Positions 27,067-36,036 of a stretch of DNA of 43,398 nt are shown here, piece after piece; the stretch's first letter is position 1, and each line of letters starts with the position of its first letter. The stretch comes from Patescibacteria group bacterium (GTDB lineage Bacteria; Patescibacteriota; Minisyncoccia; Moranbacterales; SCTJ01), in assembly GCA_004297805.1 (NCBI GenBank), contig SCTJ01000079.1, positions 1 to 43,398 on the forward strand, in the 5' to 3' direction. The notes under the pieces are model-generated. The model saw only the letters and a program-made list of their open reading frames with translations. It was not told where the DNA came from and did no database searches. The translations under genes were made by a program, and so were the position numbers.

Positions 27067-28761
27067 CTACATCCAGTCGCTGTCCGGTGCTGGCAGGCGA
27101 AAAATTAATTTTATTCCGGCGTGCCAGGCTCTGTCTATATTGTAAGAATAAATCCCCAGCCCCATCGCCTCACTACTGGTCACAATAAAACAACTTTGTT
27201 TGTTACCATCAGATAAAGGATTCATGGCGATATGCGTGAGTCCACTAGTTGGATGATCTAGACTCACACTTATGGCGGTATCGGCTGGACAAGTCTTTAG
27301 GCCGAGTTGCTCCGCCCTACGATAGACATCATACATGTCCACATCTGGATCGCTATCTGGATAGGCAAAAAATCCCAGGTCCTCCACGGAAAGACGGACC
27401 AGCCTGATCTTTCTCGGTCTTGGAGCAATGACAAACCCATTATCCTCAATCATTCGCCGAGCGTGTACCTCAATCTCAACTTGATTCTCCTCCAATTCTC
27501 TCAGGAGCAGCTCCTTGCCTTTCCCGCCGACTGTCACCTCAAATGACTCGGCCTTGCCTTCAAGTCCATGTTCTTTGGCCCAATGACGAAACTGAGACAC
27601 CGGATTTTCAATCGCCATGTCCAGCCACGCAATCTTGCTCTCTAGATCACTCTGCAATTTATTCACCGCCTCAAACTCTTTAGTCATCTCCACCCTCGAT
27701 ACCGCCGCGTCAAAATCCGCTTTCATCTTTTGGACAGCACTCAGTTCATCAGCGATTTCTTGGCAATTGGGTTGCATAATATAACTGGCTATAAAATCAG
27801 CTACGGGAAATAACCACGCCCTTAAGCCGGCATTGCCAGGACTCCTCTCAGCGATAGCCGCGCCTGCATCGGTAAAAGCGCCAACACTTACTAGCTTACC
27901 ATTGGCAGCCAACCGATTAGTCCACGTGGCCCCATCAGCCAACAGTCTTTGATCGTTTGTGAGCAGATACACCGCAATATCATATATAGCCTCGGCTGGA
28001 GTCTGTCGCGCAAGCTGGTTGATCTGCAGGGCGGACATTTCCTTGGCATATTTCAATCTGCCCCTGCCATCCAGGATTTCACTCAAACCATCATCATGCA
28101 ACCTGACAAACTCCGGATAAGCGAAAGCATAGTCTTCAAATTCTTTGATGGCCTGCTGATAGCGGAACGGCATGGATTGACCAGCGAATACTTCGTCTCG
28201 AATGTAAGCAACGATATTTTGGGTCTGCCGGAAATAGTTTTGTTCAGCCGAATCGGGAATTGTTTTGGCCGAAACTAATGCCCAACGCGGTTGGATTGGA
28301 TCAGCTTCCCAAAATGGTTCGTTGTATTCCAGACTAAAAGTAACTTTGCCATAACCCGCTTGATCAAATTGTTCCCGGAGCGCATCACGGACATTTCTCG
28401 TAGTAAGTGGCTGGCCATATTTATCTTTTCCAATCCGCAAAATCAAAAACTGCCCGAGTTCTTTGGCACGTTCCAGCTCTGCTTTTTTGAAAGGAATCGG
28501 CGGAATGTCTCGAGTCTCCAATTTGAAACCAAACGCCTTCTCAATCGCCTTGGCACCGAGAAAGTCTTGCCCCAGGATAACCTCAGCCTGCTCAAATGAA
28601 ACCAATATCAAATCATGCAGAGAAATTAAATTAATTTCAATTTCTTGTTGGAGCGTTTTGGCCGCCTCCAAATCACCCGCTTTCAGCACCGCATCAAATG
28701 CAGCTTTCACCTTCTGGACAGCACTCAGCTCATCAGCGATTTGTTGGCAATTGGGTGGCAT
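27067..28761 (-). CDS. tandem two-module paralog of the DGR target protein (564 aa)
   Basis: Two N-terminal modules (MPPNCQQIADELSAVQKVKAAFDAVL; MQPNCQEIADELSAVQKMKADFDAAV) matching MQSNCHQIADNLSEIQKLKADFDTLL; shared AFGF...DIPPIPFKKxELE. Confidence 0.85.
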   Translation of the reverse strand: MPPNCQQIADELSAVQKVKAAFDAVLKAGDLEAAKTLQQEIEINLISLHDLILVSFEQAEVILGQDFLGAKAIEKAFGFKLETRDIPPIPFKKAELERAKELGQFLILRIGKDKYGQPLTTRNVRDALREQFDQAGYGKVTFSLEYNEPFWEADPIQPRWALVSAKTIPDSAEQNYFRQTQNIVAYIRDEVFAGQSMPFRYQQAIKEFEDYAFAYPEFVRLHDDGLSEILDGRGRLKYAKEMSALQINQLARQTPAEAIYDIAVYLLTNDQRLLADGATWTNRLAANGKLVSVGAFTDAGAAIAERSPGNAGLRAWLFPVADFIASYIMQPNCQEIADELSAVQKMKADFDAAVSRVEMTKEFEAVNKLQSDLESKIAWLDMAIENPVSQFRHWAKEHGLEGKAESFEVTVGGKGKELLLRELEENQVEIEVHARRMIEDNGFVIAPRPRKIRLVRLSVEDLGFFAYPDSDPDVDMYDVYRRAEQLGLKTCPADTAISVSLDHPTSGLTHIAMNPLSDGNKQSCFIVTSSEAMGLGIYSYNIDRAWHAGIKLIFRLPAPDSDWM

Positions 28762-28845
28762 ATACGATTAGTATATCACATTACCCATTGACTCAAAGAC
28801 TGGCATTTCTTGGCAAAAACCCAGCTCCACACACTCCTCCTCGCA

Positions 28846-28879
28846 TTCACACGAACTCACGGCCGTGAGTTAGTGTGAA
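28846..28879. repeat. 34-bp imperfect inverted repeat in leader (TTCACAC-g-AACTCACGGCCGTGAGTT-a-GTGTGAA)
   Basis: One mismatch between arms. Confidence 0.7.
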
Positions 28880-28905
28880 ATTTGATTTCTGTGGTAATGA
28901 CAAAA

Positions 28906-28962
28906 GTATATACACATGTATATACACGTGTATATACATTAGTATAGCATGAGTACGTACCT
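28906..28962 (-). promoter_or_regulatory. shared promoter/operator module, copy B
   Basis: 45-bp identical to 9323-9367, then 3 divergent bases, then TACGTACCT. Confidence 0.75.
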
Positions 28963-28963
28963 C

Positions 28964-29314
28964 CTAAAGATACATGCCGACCAACTTCTCATCCACTTTC
29001 AGTCCCGCAAAGTGGCGCGCATAGAGTGTCCCCACTCCCCCTGAAAGATTTTTGATAGTTTTTCCGTGCTGGGCCGCTACCAAATTGGCCATCATGCCAC
29101 TGCGCGAACCGCTGCGGCACACAAAGACCACCTCTTTGTGCCAATCGATTTCGTCGAGTCGTTCTTCCACCTCGTTCATCGGAATCAGTTTTGAACCCTG
29201 AACATGCGCCGCGGCAAATTCTTCCGCTTCACGCACATCAATAATCTCCAGCTTGTCTGCAGCCTTTTCGTATAGTTCCTGGAATTCTTGACTGCTGATA
29301 TTTTGCACTGGCAT
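28964..29314 (-). CDS. rhodanese-like domain protein
   Basis: EIIDVREAEEFAAAHVQGSKLIPMNE...VFVCRSGSRS active-site loop. Confidence 0.88.
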   Translation of the reverse strand: MPVQNISSQEFQELYEKAADKLEIIDVREAEEFAAAHVQGSKLIPMNEVEERLDEIDWHKEVVFVCRSGSRSGMMANLVAAQHGKTIKNLSGGVGTLYARHFAGLKVDEKLVGMYL

Positions 29315-29395
29315 AAAATTAATTTGAAAAGATTATTTTGTACATTTTCCAAGTATACTCTCAGTTATCCCTGGCTTCAAGCCTAACGACTCTGA

Positions 29396-30295
29396 TTATT
29401 TTTCAAAATACCCACTCACATAGCTAGTCACGGTTTTGTCCTGACTGCCAAAATCATTTGATGATTGATTCCGCAATAGCCTAAAGGTATGTTTGGATTT
29501 GCCCAGAAAACCACTCAGTACCCCCATACAAGCGGGACAATCGCAACCAACTTGAGCGGCGTTTTGCGAATCCAAAGATTGCAGCACGGCCATGCTTTTC
29601 TGATCGCTTCGCTGGGCATCAGCTACTGACAAGTTATGCGAAAAATCGCTGCTCACCACCAAAAGCACCTCATCGCCAGCCAACTCACGCAGTCGCTGCC
29701 CAAAAGCCACATATTTCTCCGCCGTAGCCTCTCTACTGATTATCAGCGGAATAATATTCGCATTAGGTAAAACTTTTTTCAGGAACGGTACTTCGGTGTA
29801 GATCGAATGCTCGGCAAAAAACAATGGATTATCCTCCATAACCCCAGGCTCAGCAATCAACCGTTCGCCCAAATCATGATCGGCATCCACCACGCCAAAG
29901 GGGGTCTCCCACCCCAGCAGCGAGGTGGCCGCCAAAACATTTTTGCCTTGCAAACTCTGGAAATGGTCTGGCCCGATCATGATGACTGTCTTGGCATTTG
30001 TGTTGCCCAGACCCGCAAAAAATTCCGCTATCAGACGCTTGGCCAAAAAGTGATGTGGCACAATGCCGGCACGTACCGGATATCCCACTGAATTATCAAG
30101 CCCCGCAAAGGCTTCCGCATAGTCCTGCGGATTACCGAAAAAACTACGCAGCAACACCGCTCGAGACTCGTTTCTGGCCGGCCGATTTTCTGGACCTAAA
30201 GCAGCCGGCTTGTCATGCCAGCCAGTCCACCAAATCCCCGCGGCCGCAAGTGCAACCAACAACAGCAAACCCCAAAGAAATACTTTCCGTCGCAT
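29396..30295 (-). CDS. AmmeMemoRadiSam system protein B (MEMO1 family)
   Basis: AGIVPHHFLAKRLIAEFFAGL, IGPDHFQ, EHSIYTEVPFLKKVLPNANIIPLIIS, VVSSDFSHN. Confidence 0.85.
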   Translation of the reverse strand: MRRKVFLWGLLLLVALAAAGIWWTGWHDKPAALGPENRPARNESRAVLLRSFFGNPQDYAEAFAGLDNSVGYPVRAGIVPHHFLAKRLIAEFFAGLGNTNAKTVIMIGPDHFQSLQGKNVLAATSLLGWETPFGVVDADHDLGERLIAEPGVMEDNPLFFAEHSIYTEVPFLKKVLPNANIIPLIISREATAEKYVAFGQRLRELAGDEVLLVVSSDFSHNLSVADAQRSDQKSMAVLQSLDSQNAAQVGCDCPACMGVLSGFLGKSKHTFRLLRNQSSNDFGSQDKTVTSYVSGYFEK

Positions 30296-32692
30296 CTATT
30301 TCATGAGTGGCGTAGTCCAGGTCGGTGCTGCTGGCATCTTGCCTGCCTCGATGCCATAGACCCAACCGCGCCAATCCTGATCCGTCAAACGCTTGCCCAA
30401 TGGATTAGCAAATTCAAAGTAGGAATAAGTCAGACCCTTGGTCAGCCGCGTCCCGTTGGTGTCTTTCACGGCCACGAAGATATAGTTCGGAATGCCATTA
30501 GCCTCATAGAGAATTTGATTATCCGGCACGTCTGTGTGCACATCTGCAATGAGAGCCGAGCGAGCAGAATCTTCGGTCTGATCCTCGCCGGGCAAAACCG
30601 CCATGACTGACTCCAAGTTTCCCGGGGCCAAACGCAACCATTCGAAATCCTCGTCAGAAATATTTTTATTTTCCAACTCGGCAATCGCAATTTTCCTGAG
30701 ATGCTCCAGACTTTCCAAAAGATAGGTACTGCGTCCATCAAACAAGCTATCCAACAAGCCCCGCTCTTTCAAGCCCTCGTGGGTCATCTTAGCCAGTGGA
30801 ATCAGCCGATCAAAAAATTCGATATTGGGTTCCACATAACCCTTCGGTACTGGTGGTATCTCAGCTTCATCGGGGCCGCCGCCACCCATCTCCGCATAGG
30901 ATTGCTTAGCATAGAGCAAAGTGTCGTGTTTCAACTCAGTCCATGATCCGAGCGCGCCTTGCAGATTTTTGGTATTCCAATCGGATTGTTGCATGAATCC
31001 GGGATAACCCACTTTGGATGAATCCTCTTGAAAAAGTGCGCGCAACGTGTGCAGCCATCCCCAATAGATGTTCTGCGTCCAAACGCTTTCAGGCACCGCT
31101 TGAAAGTATTGCTTCAAGCTGGTCATCCGTTTGGCAATTATTCGCTTGGAATCCGGGGCGTTGGCCGCCACCCATTGGTCCACCAATGGATCGGCGGTTT
31201 TGTTGCCCATCGTCGCCATTACCATGAGTGCGGTCGGCATACTCGGCAACGTTTCTCCTGTTTCCGAATCAGCTGTTTCTTGTCCCTGCGTCAGCGTCGA
31301 AAACACGAACGCATCCGGAGTGAATCGCTGCCCCATAAAACGGAAGCCTTTCATCTGCTGTTGTAGCTCAGACTTGCTAGTACTAGCCACACTTTCTCCG
31401 ACTACTGCCGAAGACATAATTTGCGGATTTCCCACTTCCTTGGATTCCTCCTGAATTTTCTTAACCAACGCTTCTCCCGGCGTTACACCCGGATTGGCCT
31501 CGATTATTTTTTGATATTCATAAATACCCAGGTCATCACTCTCGCCCACGAAGAACGCCGTCGGCGCATAGATATCTTCCCAGTCTTTCATTAAATTCAG
31601 CTGCTTCACCAGGAGCGTAATATTCATAGCGTCCCGCGTTAACTCTGGGCTTTTCACCAACAAATTCTGTCGCCCATACCACATCATCGAACGGAAATAG
31701 GTTCGCAGAATTGGGTTTTTGGCGTAGTGGCTGCGCGGCGTGAACTGAGTGTAATCCTCCTTGTAGGCCATACCGTTCAGCGCCTGCAATTGCAGATCTC
31801 CGAAAATGGGTGAGCTGGTCATGTCCGTGCCTTTCATCACCAGCTCTAATTCCTGTTTAGCCAGATCATAGGAAGTCGCTGGCAACTTATCTTTAAATTT
31901 TTCCAAACTAGCTATCACGGCTTCCTTAGCGTCGTCTTGGTTATCCGAAAAATTCTCGTCTTGAAATGAACGACTAGCTGTGTCGAGTAGCGCTGAAGGT
32001 ACAGCGAAATAAGCCGCCAAACGCTGATAGCTTTCCTTCTTGGCATTATCCGTAGCCGCACTCGCACCTGCTACCGCAGCATCCATGAGCGCCGTGCTCA
32101 TTTTTGAAATTCGCGGATAAAATTCTCGCTGCTCAATATATTCAAACTCTTTCTCTAAAAGCCGATGATAGACATGCAACAAATAATCCGAGGTCACAAA
32201 CACTGAATTTTCTGGTTTGCGTTCTGTCGGCAAACTAGACCCACCAATTTTGCCATACAACTCAGACCAATCATCCACCCTGGATGACGACTCATTCGAA
32301 TCTAGACCAAAAAAATCGTCTTGATTCTTGGTGATAAAGAAGTTGCGCTTGTCCAGAGATTCTTTCTGTACGGCACTAAATTGCCAAGTCTGCGCATTCT
32401 CAAAAGAATTTAGATTCCCCAGTTCGCCAGTCGCAATAGCAGCGGACGGAATACTAGGATTATAGCTAGACTTTTGATACTGATAGGCAGGAAAGCTGAA
32501 GCGCTGCCTGACATTAGGCACCCCAGCTGGCGAACCAGCGATTTGCTGATTATCAGGAGCAACCGCTTGCTTAGTCTTGTCCAAAAAGAATCCTACACCC
32601 CAAAAACCAATCAGAAAAACCAGCACGATTACTGGCACTCCAGCCAATACCACCAGTAGTTTACTTTTCCAATCAATTGGTCCGTTGTTCAT
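30296..32692 (-). CDS. DUF3160 family protein
   Basis: 798-aa membrane-anchored ORF, FVTSDYLLHVYHRLLEKEFEYIEQREFYPRI pattern. Confidence 0.8.
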   Translation of the reverse strand: MNNGPIDWKSKLLVVLAGVPVIVLVFLIGFWGVGFFLDKTKQAVAPDNQQIAGSPAGVPNVRQRFSFPAYQYQKSSYNPSIPSAAIATGELGNLNSFENAQTWQFSAVQKESLDKRNFFITKNQDDFFGLDSNESSSRVDDWSELYGKIGGSSLPTERKPENSVFVTSDYLLHVYHRLLEKEFEYIEQREFYPRISKMSTALMDAAVAGASAATDNAKKESYQRLAAYFAVPSALLDTASRSFQDENFSDNQDDAKEAVIASLEKFKDKLPATSYDLAKQELELVMKGTDMTSSPIFGDLQLQALNGMAYKEDYTQFTPRSHYAKNPILRTYFRSMMWYGRQNLLVKSPELTRDAMNITLLVKQLNLMKDWEDIYAPTAFFVGESDDLGIYEYQKIIEANPGVTPGEALVKKIQEESKEVGNPQIMSSAVVGESVASTSKSELQQQMKGFRFMGQRFTPDAFVFSTLTQGQETADSETGETLPSMPTALMVMATMGNKTADPLVDQWVAANAPDSKRIIAKRMTSLKQYFQAVPESVWTQNIYWGWLHTLRALFQEDSSKVGYPGFMQQSDWNTKNLQGALGSWTELKHDTLLYAKQSYAEMGGGGPDEAEIPPVPKGYVEPNIEFFDRLIPLAKMTHEGLKERGLLDSLFDGRSTYLLESLEHLRKIAIAELENKNISDEDFEWLRLAPGNLESVMAVLPGEDQTEDSARSALIADVHTDVPDNQILYEANGIPNYIFVAVKDTNGTRLTKGLTYSYFEFANPLGKRLTDQDWRGWVYGIEAGKMPAAPTWTTPLMK

Positions 32693-32743
32693 AACGTTGT
32701 GTTTTTAATAATTGCTAAAATATATAATTATTTTTATGCCCAT

Positions 32744-34537
32744 CTAGACCTGCAGCTTCTTCTGCTGACACTCCACACTATAATTCCGCCAAAGCACTTT
32801 GAAATTTTCGTCGTTCAGAAGCATGTTGAATGTTCCTTCGCCTATAATTTGACTATCCTTGAACATATAGACGTAGTCGAAGTGCTGCAAAAGATGCAAA
32901 CTATGGACAGCTGAAATAACCACCTTATCATCGAAGGCATTGAAGATGTTCTGATAGATTTGCACCTCGTTTTCCACATCCACGCTACTGGTCGGCTCAT
33001 CTAGGAGTAAAAATTGGCTATTAGCAGCCGCCAACAATCCCCGCGCTAAAGCCAGGCGCTGTTTCTCTCCGCCGCTCAAGGACACTCCTCGCTCCAGCAC
33101 ACTGGTCTTTAGGCCCTTTTCCAAGCGACCAATCAATCCTCCGAGGTTGGCCAATTCGATCACCCGCTCGACTTCTTTGTGATCCAGATGAACTCCCAAT
33201 GTGATATTGTATTCAATGGTGTTGTTGAAAATTTCTGATTCCTGAGGAATGAGAGTGCATTGTTCATGAATATGCGCCAGGCCTTTCTCCAGTTTTTTGC
33301 CATCACAATACACACTCACGCTATCTGCCCGGTGGAGACCCCTCAGTAGAGAAAGAATGGTACTCTTGCCCGAGCCACTCACTCCAATCAAGGCAATTTT
33401 TTTGTTGCGTTCGATACTCAACGATGCGTCAATCACCGCTTGTCGCTCTTGCTGATCTCCATCCTCTCCGCGATAGGTGAAATTGAGTTTTTTCAGTTGG
33501 ATCACCTTCCAATCGCGTGGCAATCCCGCGGGCTTCTCGGAACATAGTTTGGCGTGCTCTCGCAAGATGTCCTCAGCGGCCACCATTGCTGCGTTCTGCT
33601 TCACCACTTCGCCATATTTCCAGGTGAAAGTGTAGAAAGAATCCCCCACCCGAGTCAAATACTGATAGAGAATAAACAGCGTGCCAATCACAATCACGCC
33701 CTGATCGCGATAAGAATTGTAGGCATTCCACAATAAAGCCCCCGAGGTCATGATAGAAATCAGGGTATTGGCCGAGAACCATTTCCACTCGTTGATTTTG
33801 CTATTCTCACCAAACACTACGAAGGGCTTCATGGAACGCGTTTCCATTTCTTTGACAGCTTGACCCTTGAGACGCAAGGAGATGATGGTCACATAGTTGC
33901 TGATATAGTCATAGATTCCCGCCGCGATGAAATTTTCTCCTTTGTTGATAGTCCGATACTGTTTGATTAGGCGTGTGTCAAATTTGATAACCATAATGAT
34001 AGATGCCATGGCTGCCAGTAGCACAATGACCAAGGGACGCACGTCATAGAGAGACAGCACAACAATAGACATTACCAATCCGATGGAATTTTGGATCATG
34101 ATAAACAACTCGCTGGAAAAATCAAACAGTCGCTCGCTGGCCTTGTTGATTTTGTCGATAGTGTCACCGGAATGATGATCTTTGTGCCAACTGGTTGGCA
34201 ACTCCATAGTCTTGGCAAATAGAGTCTGCCGATAATTTTTGCGTGCCAGAAAAGCGTTTTTGGTTTCAATCACCCGGGAAACTCCGTGAAAAAACCAACC
34301 CACAGCATTGATCACCACCAGCGCCAGCGCACCCCAAGCCACTAACGTCACCTGTTGGCTGCCGCTTTTTTCAAACTGAATTACATCAAAAATTTTGCCA
34401 ATCACAATGGGACTAAGGAGCCACACCACATTTCCCAAAGCCGAAAGCACGACAAACCACACCACCCGTCGGTGCGCTCCGACCGAGTAGTGCCACAGGT
34501 ATTGCAACAAATTGAGTAATGGATTTTTGGAAAACAT
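32744..34537 (-). CDS. ABC transporter, fused permease-ATPase
   Basis: TM domain then GVSGSGKST, LSGGEKQRLALARGLL, FLLLDEPTSSVD; start trimmed to ATG at 34537. Confidence 0.88.
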   Translation of the reverse strand: MFSKNPLLNLLQYLWHYSVGAHRRVVWFVVLSALGNVVWLLSPIVIGKIFDVIQFEKSGSQQVTLVAWGALALVVINAVGWFFHGVSRVIETKNAFLARKNYRQTLFAKTMELPTSWHKDHHSGDTIDKINKASERLFDFSSELFIMIQNSIGLVMSIVVLSLYDVRPLVIVLLAAMASIIMVIKFDTRLIKQYRTINKGENFIAAGIYDYISNYVTIISLRLKGQAVKEMETRSMKPFVVFGENSKINEWKWFSANTLISIMTSGALLWNAYNSYRDQGVIVIGTLFILYQYLTRVGDSFYTFTWKYGEVVKQNAAMVAAEDILREHAKLCSEKPAGLPRDWKVIQLKKLNFTYRGEDGDQQERQAVIDASLSIERNKKIALIGVSGSGKSTILSLLRGLHRADSVSVYCDGKKLEKGLAHIHEQCTLIPQESEIFNNTIEYNITLGVHLDHKEVERVIELANLGGLIGRLEKGLKTSVLERGVSLSGGEKQRLALARGLLAAANSQFLLLDEPTSSVDVENEVQIYQNIFNAFDDKVVISAVHSLHLLQHFDYVYMFKDSQIIGEGTFNMLLNDENFKVLWRNYSVECQQKKLQV

Positions 34538-34651
34538 ATTCCAACTTGATTCTATCACAAAAACGGGCATATTCCCAAATAATCTGGATGGAAAACCAAA
34601 AGTGCGCCGACAAAGCGTAGCGGCGCACCCCATCGACAAACAAAGCATAGC

Positions 34652-35050
34652 CTACTCCGTTGTCACACCTTCAAACTCAGCTTCATTGGCCACCGCCTCG
34701 GCCTTAGTGGTTCGCACAATCCCATCCTTGTGATGCGCCGGAGAATAGATAGTATAGAGCTTCAAGGCCACGCTTCCAGACACGTTAATGACATTATGCT
34801 GGGCTCCAGAGGGCACCACCACCGCGTCGCCATCACTCACCGTGTATTCATGGCCATCGATGATCACTTGGCCCTCGCCCGATTCAAAACGAAAGAACTG
34901 ATCATTGTCCGGATGCACTTCCATGCCGATTTCTTCATTGGGCGCCAAACTCATCGCCACCAATTGACTGTGCTTGCCGGTATAGAGCACCTGACGAAAA
35001 TTCTCGTTGGCTGTTGTTAGCTTCTCAATGTTGGCTTTATAACCTTTCAT
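34652..35050 (-). CDS. cupin domain protein
   Basis: EEIGMEVHPDNDQFFRFESGEGQVIIDGHEYTVSDGDAVVVPSGAQHNVIN; start trimmed to ATG at 35050. Confidence 0.88.
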   Translation of the reverse strand: MKGYKANIEKLTTANENFRQVLYTGKHSQLVAMSLAPNEEIGMEVHPDNDQFFRFESGEGQVIIDGHEYTVSDGDAVVVPSGAQHNVINVSGSVALKLYTIYSPAHHKDGIVRTTKAEAVANEAEFEGVTTE

Positions 35051-35124
35051 AATATTTTTTGAACTTAAAATAATTAACCTACTCTCGTAGTACAACTGAA
35101 ACACAAAAAAACAACGTTATCCCA

Positions 35125-35853
35125 TTAGCGTCGCATCAACATCTCTCGCTGCCTCTTTGACAAACGCTCAATGGCATAACGCAACATGGTCCGCGGCATA
35201 TTATGCCGCCTGGGCAACAAATATTCTAGCAGCACTTTTTCGCCACACTTTTTTCCAACTTCCCGCAGCATCCAACCCGTCGCCTTGTGAATCAAATCAT
35301 GTTTGTCATTCATCAGCCTGTCTGCCATAGCCAGCGCGTCGGAACACTGTCCACAACCAATTTCCGGAAAAGTGGCCAAAATAGCAATCCGGCGTTCCCA
35401 CATATTTTTTGAACGGGCTAATCTTCGTAGAATCCCTTTGGGTTTTCCCAATAGATACGCTCCGACAATGCGCGGCGTTGTGACATCCACCAAATCCCAG
35501 TTGTTGATGAACTGCGTGTTGGATAAATAAAAATCAAAAATCGTTTTACGTTTAGACGTATTGGTTGTTTCAAATTGCGCTACCAACATGAGCAGCGCAC
35601 ACAAGCGCTCTTCGTGTTTACCATGCTTGAGAATATTTTTTATGTCCGACAAAGAGGCTTGCTCCGCATAGCGCGTGACCACGCATCGCGTATCCGGCAC
35701 CATCACGCCCCAAAACTCATCGCCCTCGGCATATTCTCCTTTGCCGGTTTTGAAAAAACCAGCTAGCAATTTGGCTTTTCTTGGATTGGCTAAACGCGCG
35801 AATTCTTTTTTGACCTTACTCGCAACTGACTCAACCCTCCTGCTGTGTAACAT
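35125..35853 (-). CDS. DNA alkylation repair (AlkD-like) protein
   Basis: Helical repeat pattern, NNWDLVDVTTPRIVGAYL, HDLIHKATGWMLREVGKK. Confidence 0.85.
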   Translation of the reverse strand: MLHSRRVESVASKVKKEFARLANPRKAKLLAGFFKTGKGEYAEGDEFWGVMVPDTRCVVTRYAEQASLSDIKNILKHGKHEERLCALLMLVAQFETTNTSKRKTIFDFYLSNTQFINNWDLVDVTTPRIVGAYLLGKPKGILRRLARSKNMWERRIAILATFPEIGCGQCSDALAMADRLMNDKHDLIHKATGWMLREVGKKCGEKVLLEYLLPRRHNMPRTMLRYAIERLSKRQREMLMRR

Positions 35854-35959
35854 AAATCGCTGACCAAATAATAATTCTTTGTGATTATATCTTAAATCCA
35901 AAATGATTGGGCGGCAAATGACCATTGAACAACTAAATAAATTTTTGGGAGAACAAATG

Positions 35960-36036
35960 ATTCAAAAAGTCGAAACCCCCTCCGCTCGCTGAGCAAAGGG
36001 GGTTCGGGTTCGTTGTTGTTGTGGAGTCGCTACTCC
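35960..36036 (-). repeat. 3' module repeat copy A (hairpin terminator plus stop-codon context), downstream of guaA
   Basis: Near-identical to 37721-37800. Confidence 0.8.

Noticed and set aside
28964-30295. Rhodanese plus AmmeMemoRadiSam-B as a defence or novel system
   Set aside because: Both are common housekeeping-type families; no additional linked components
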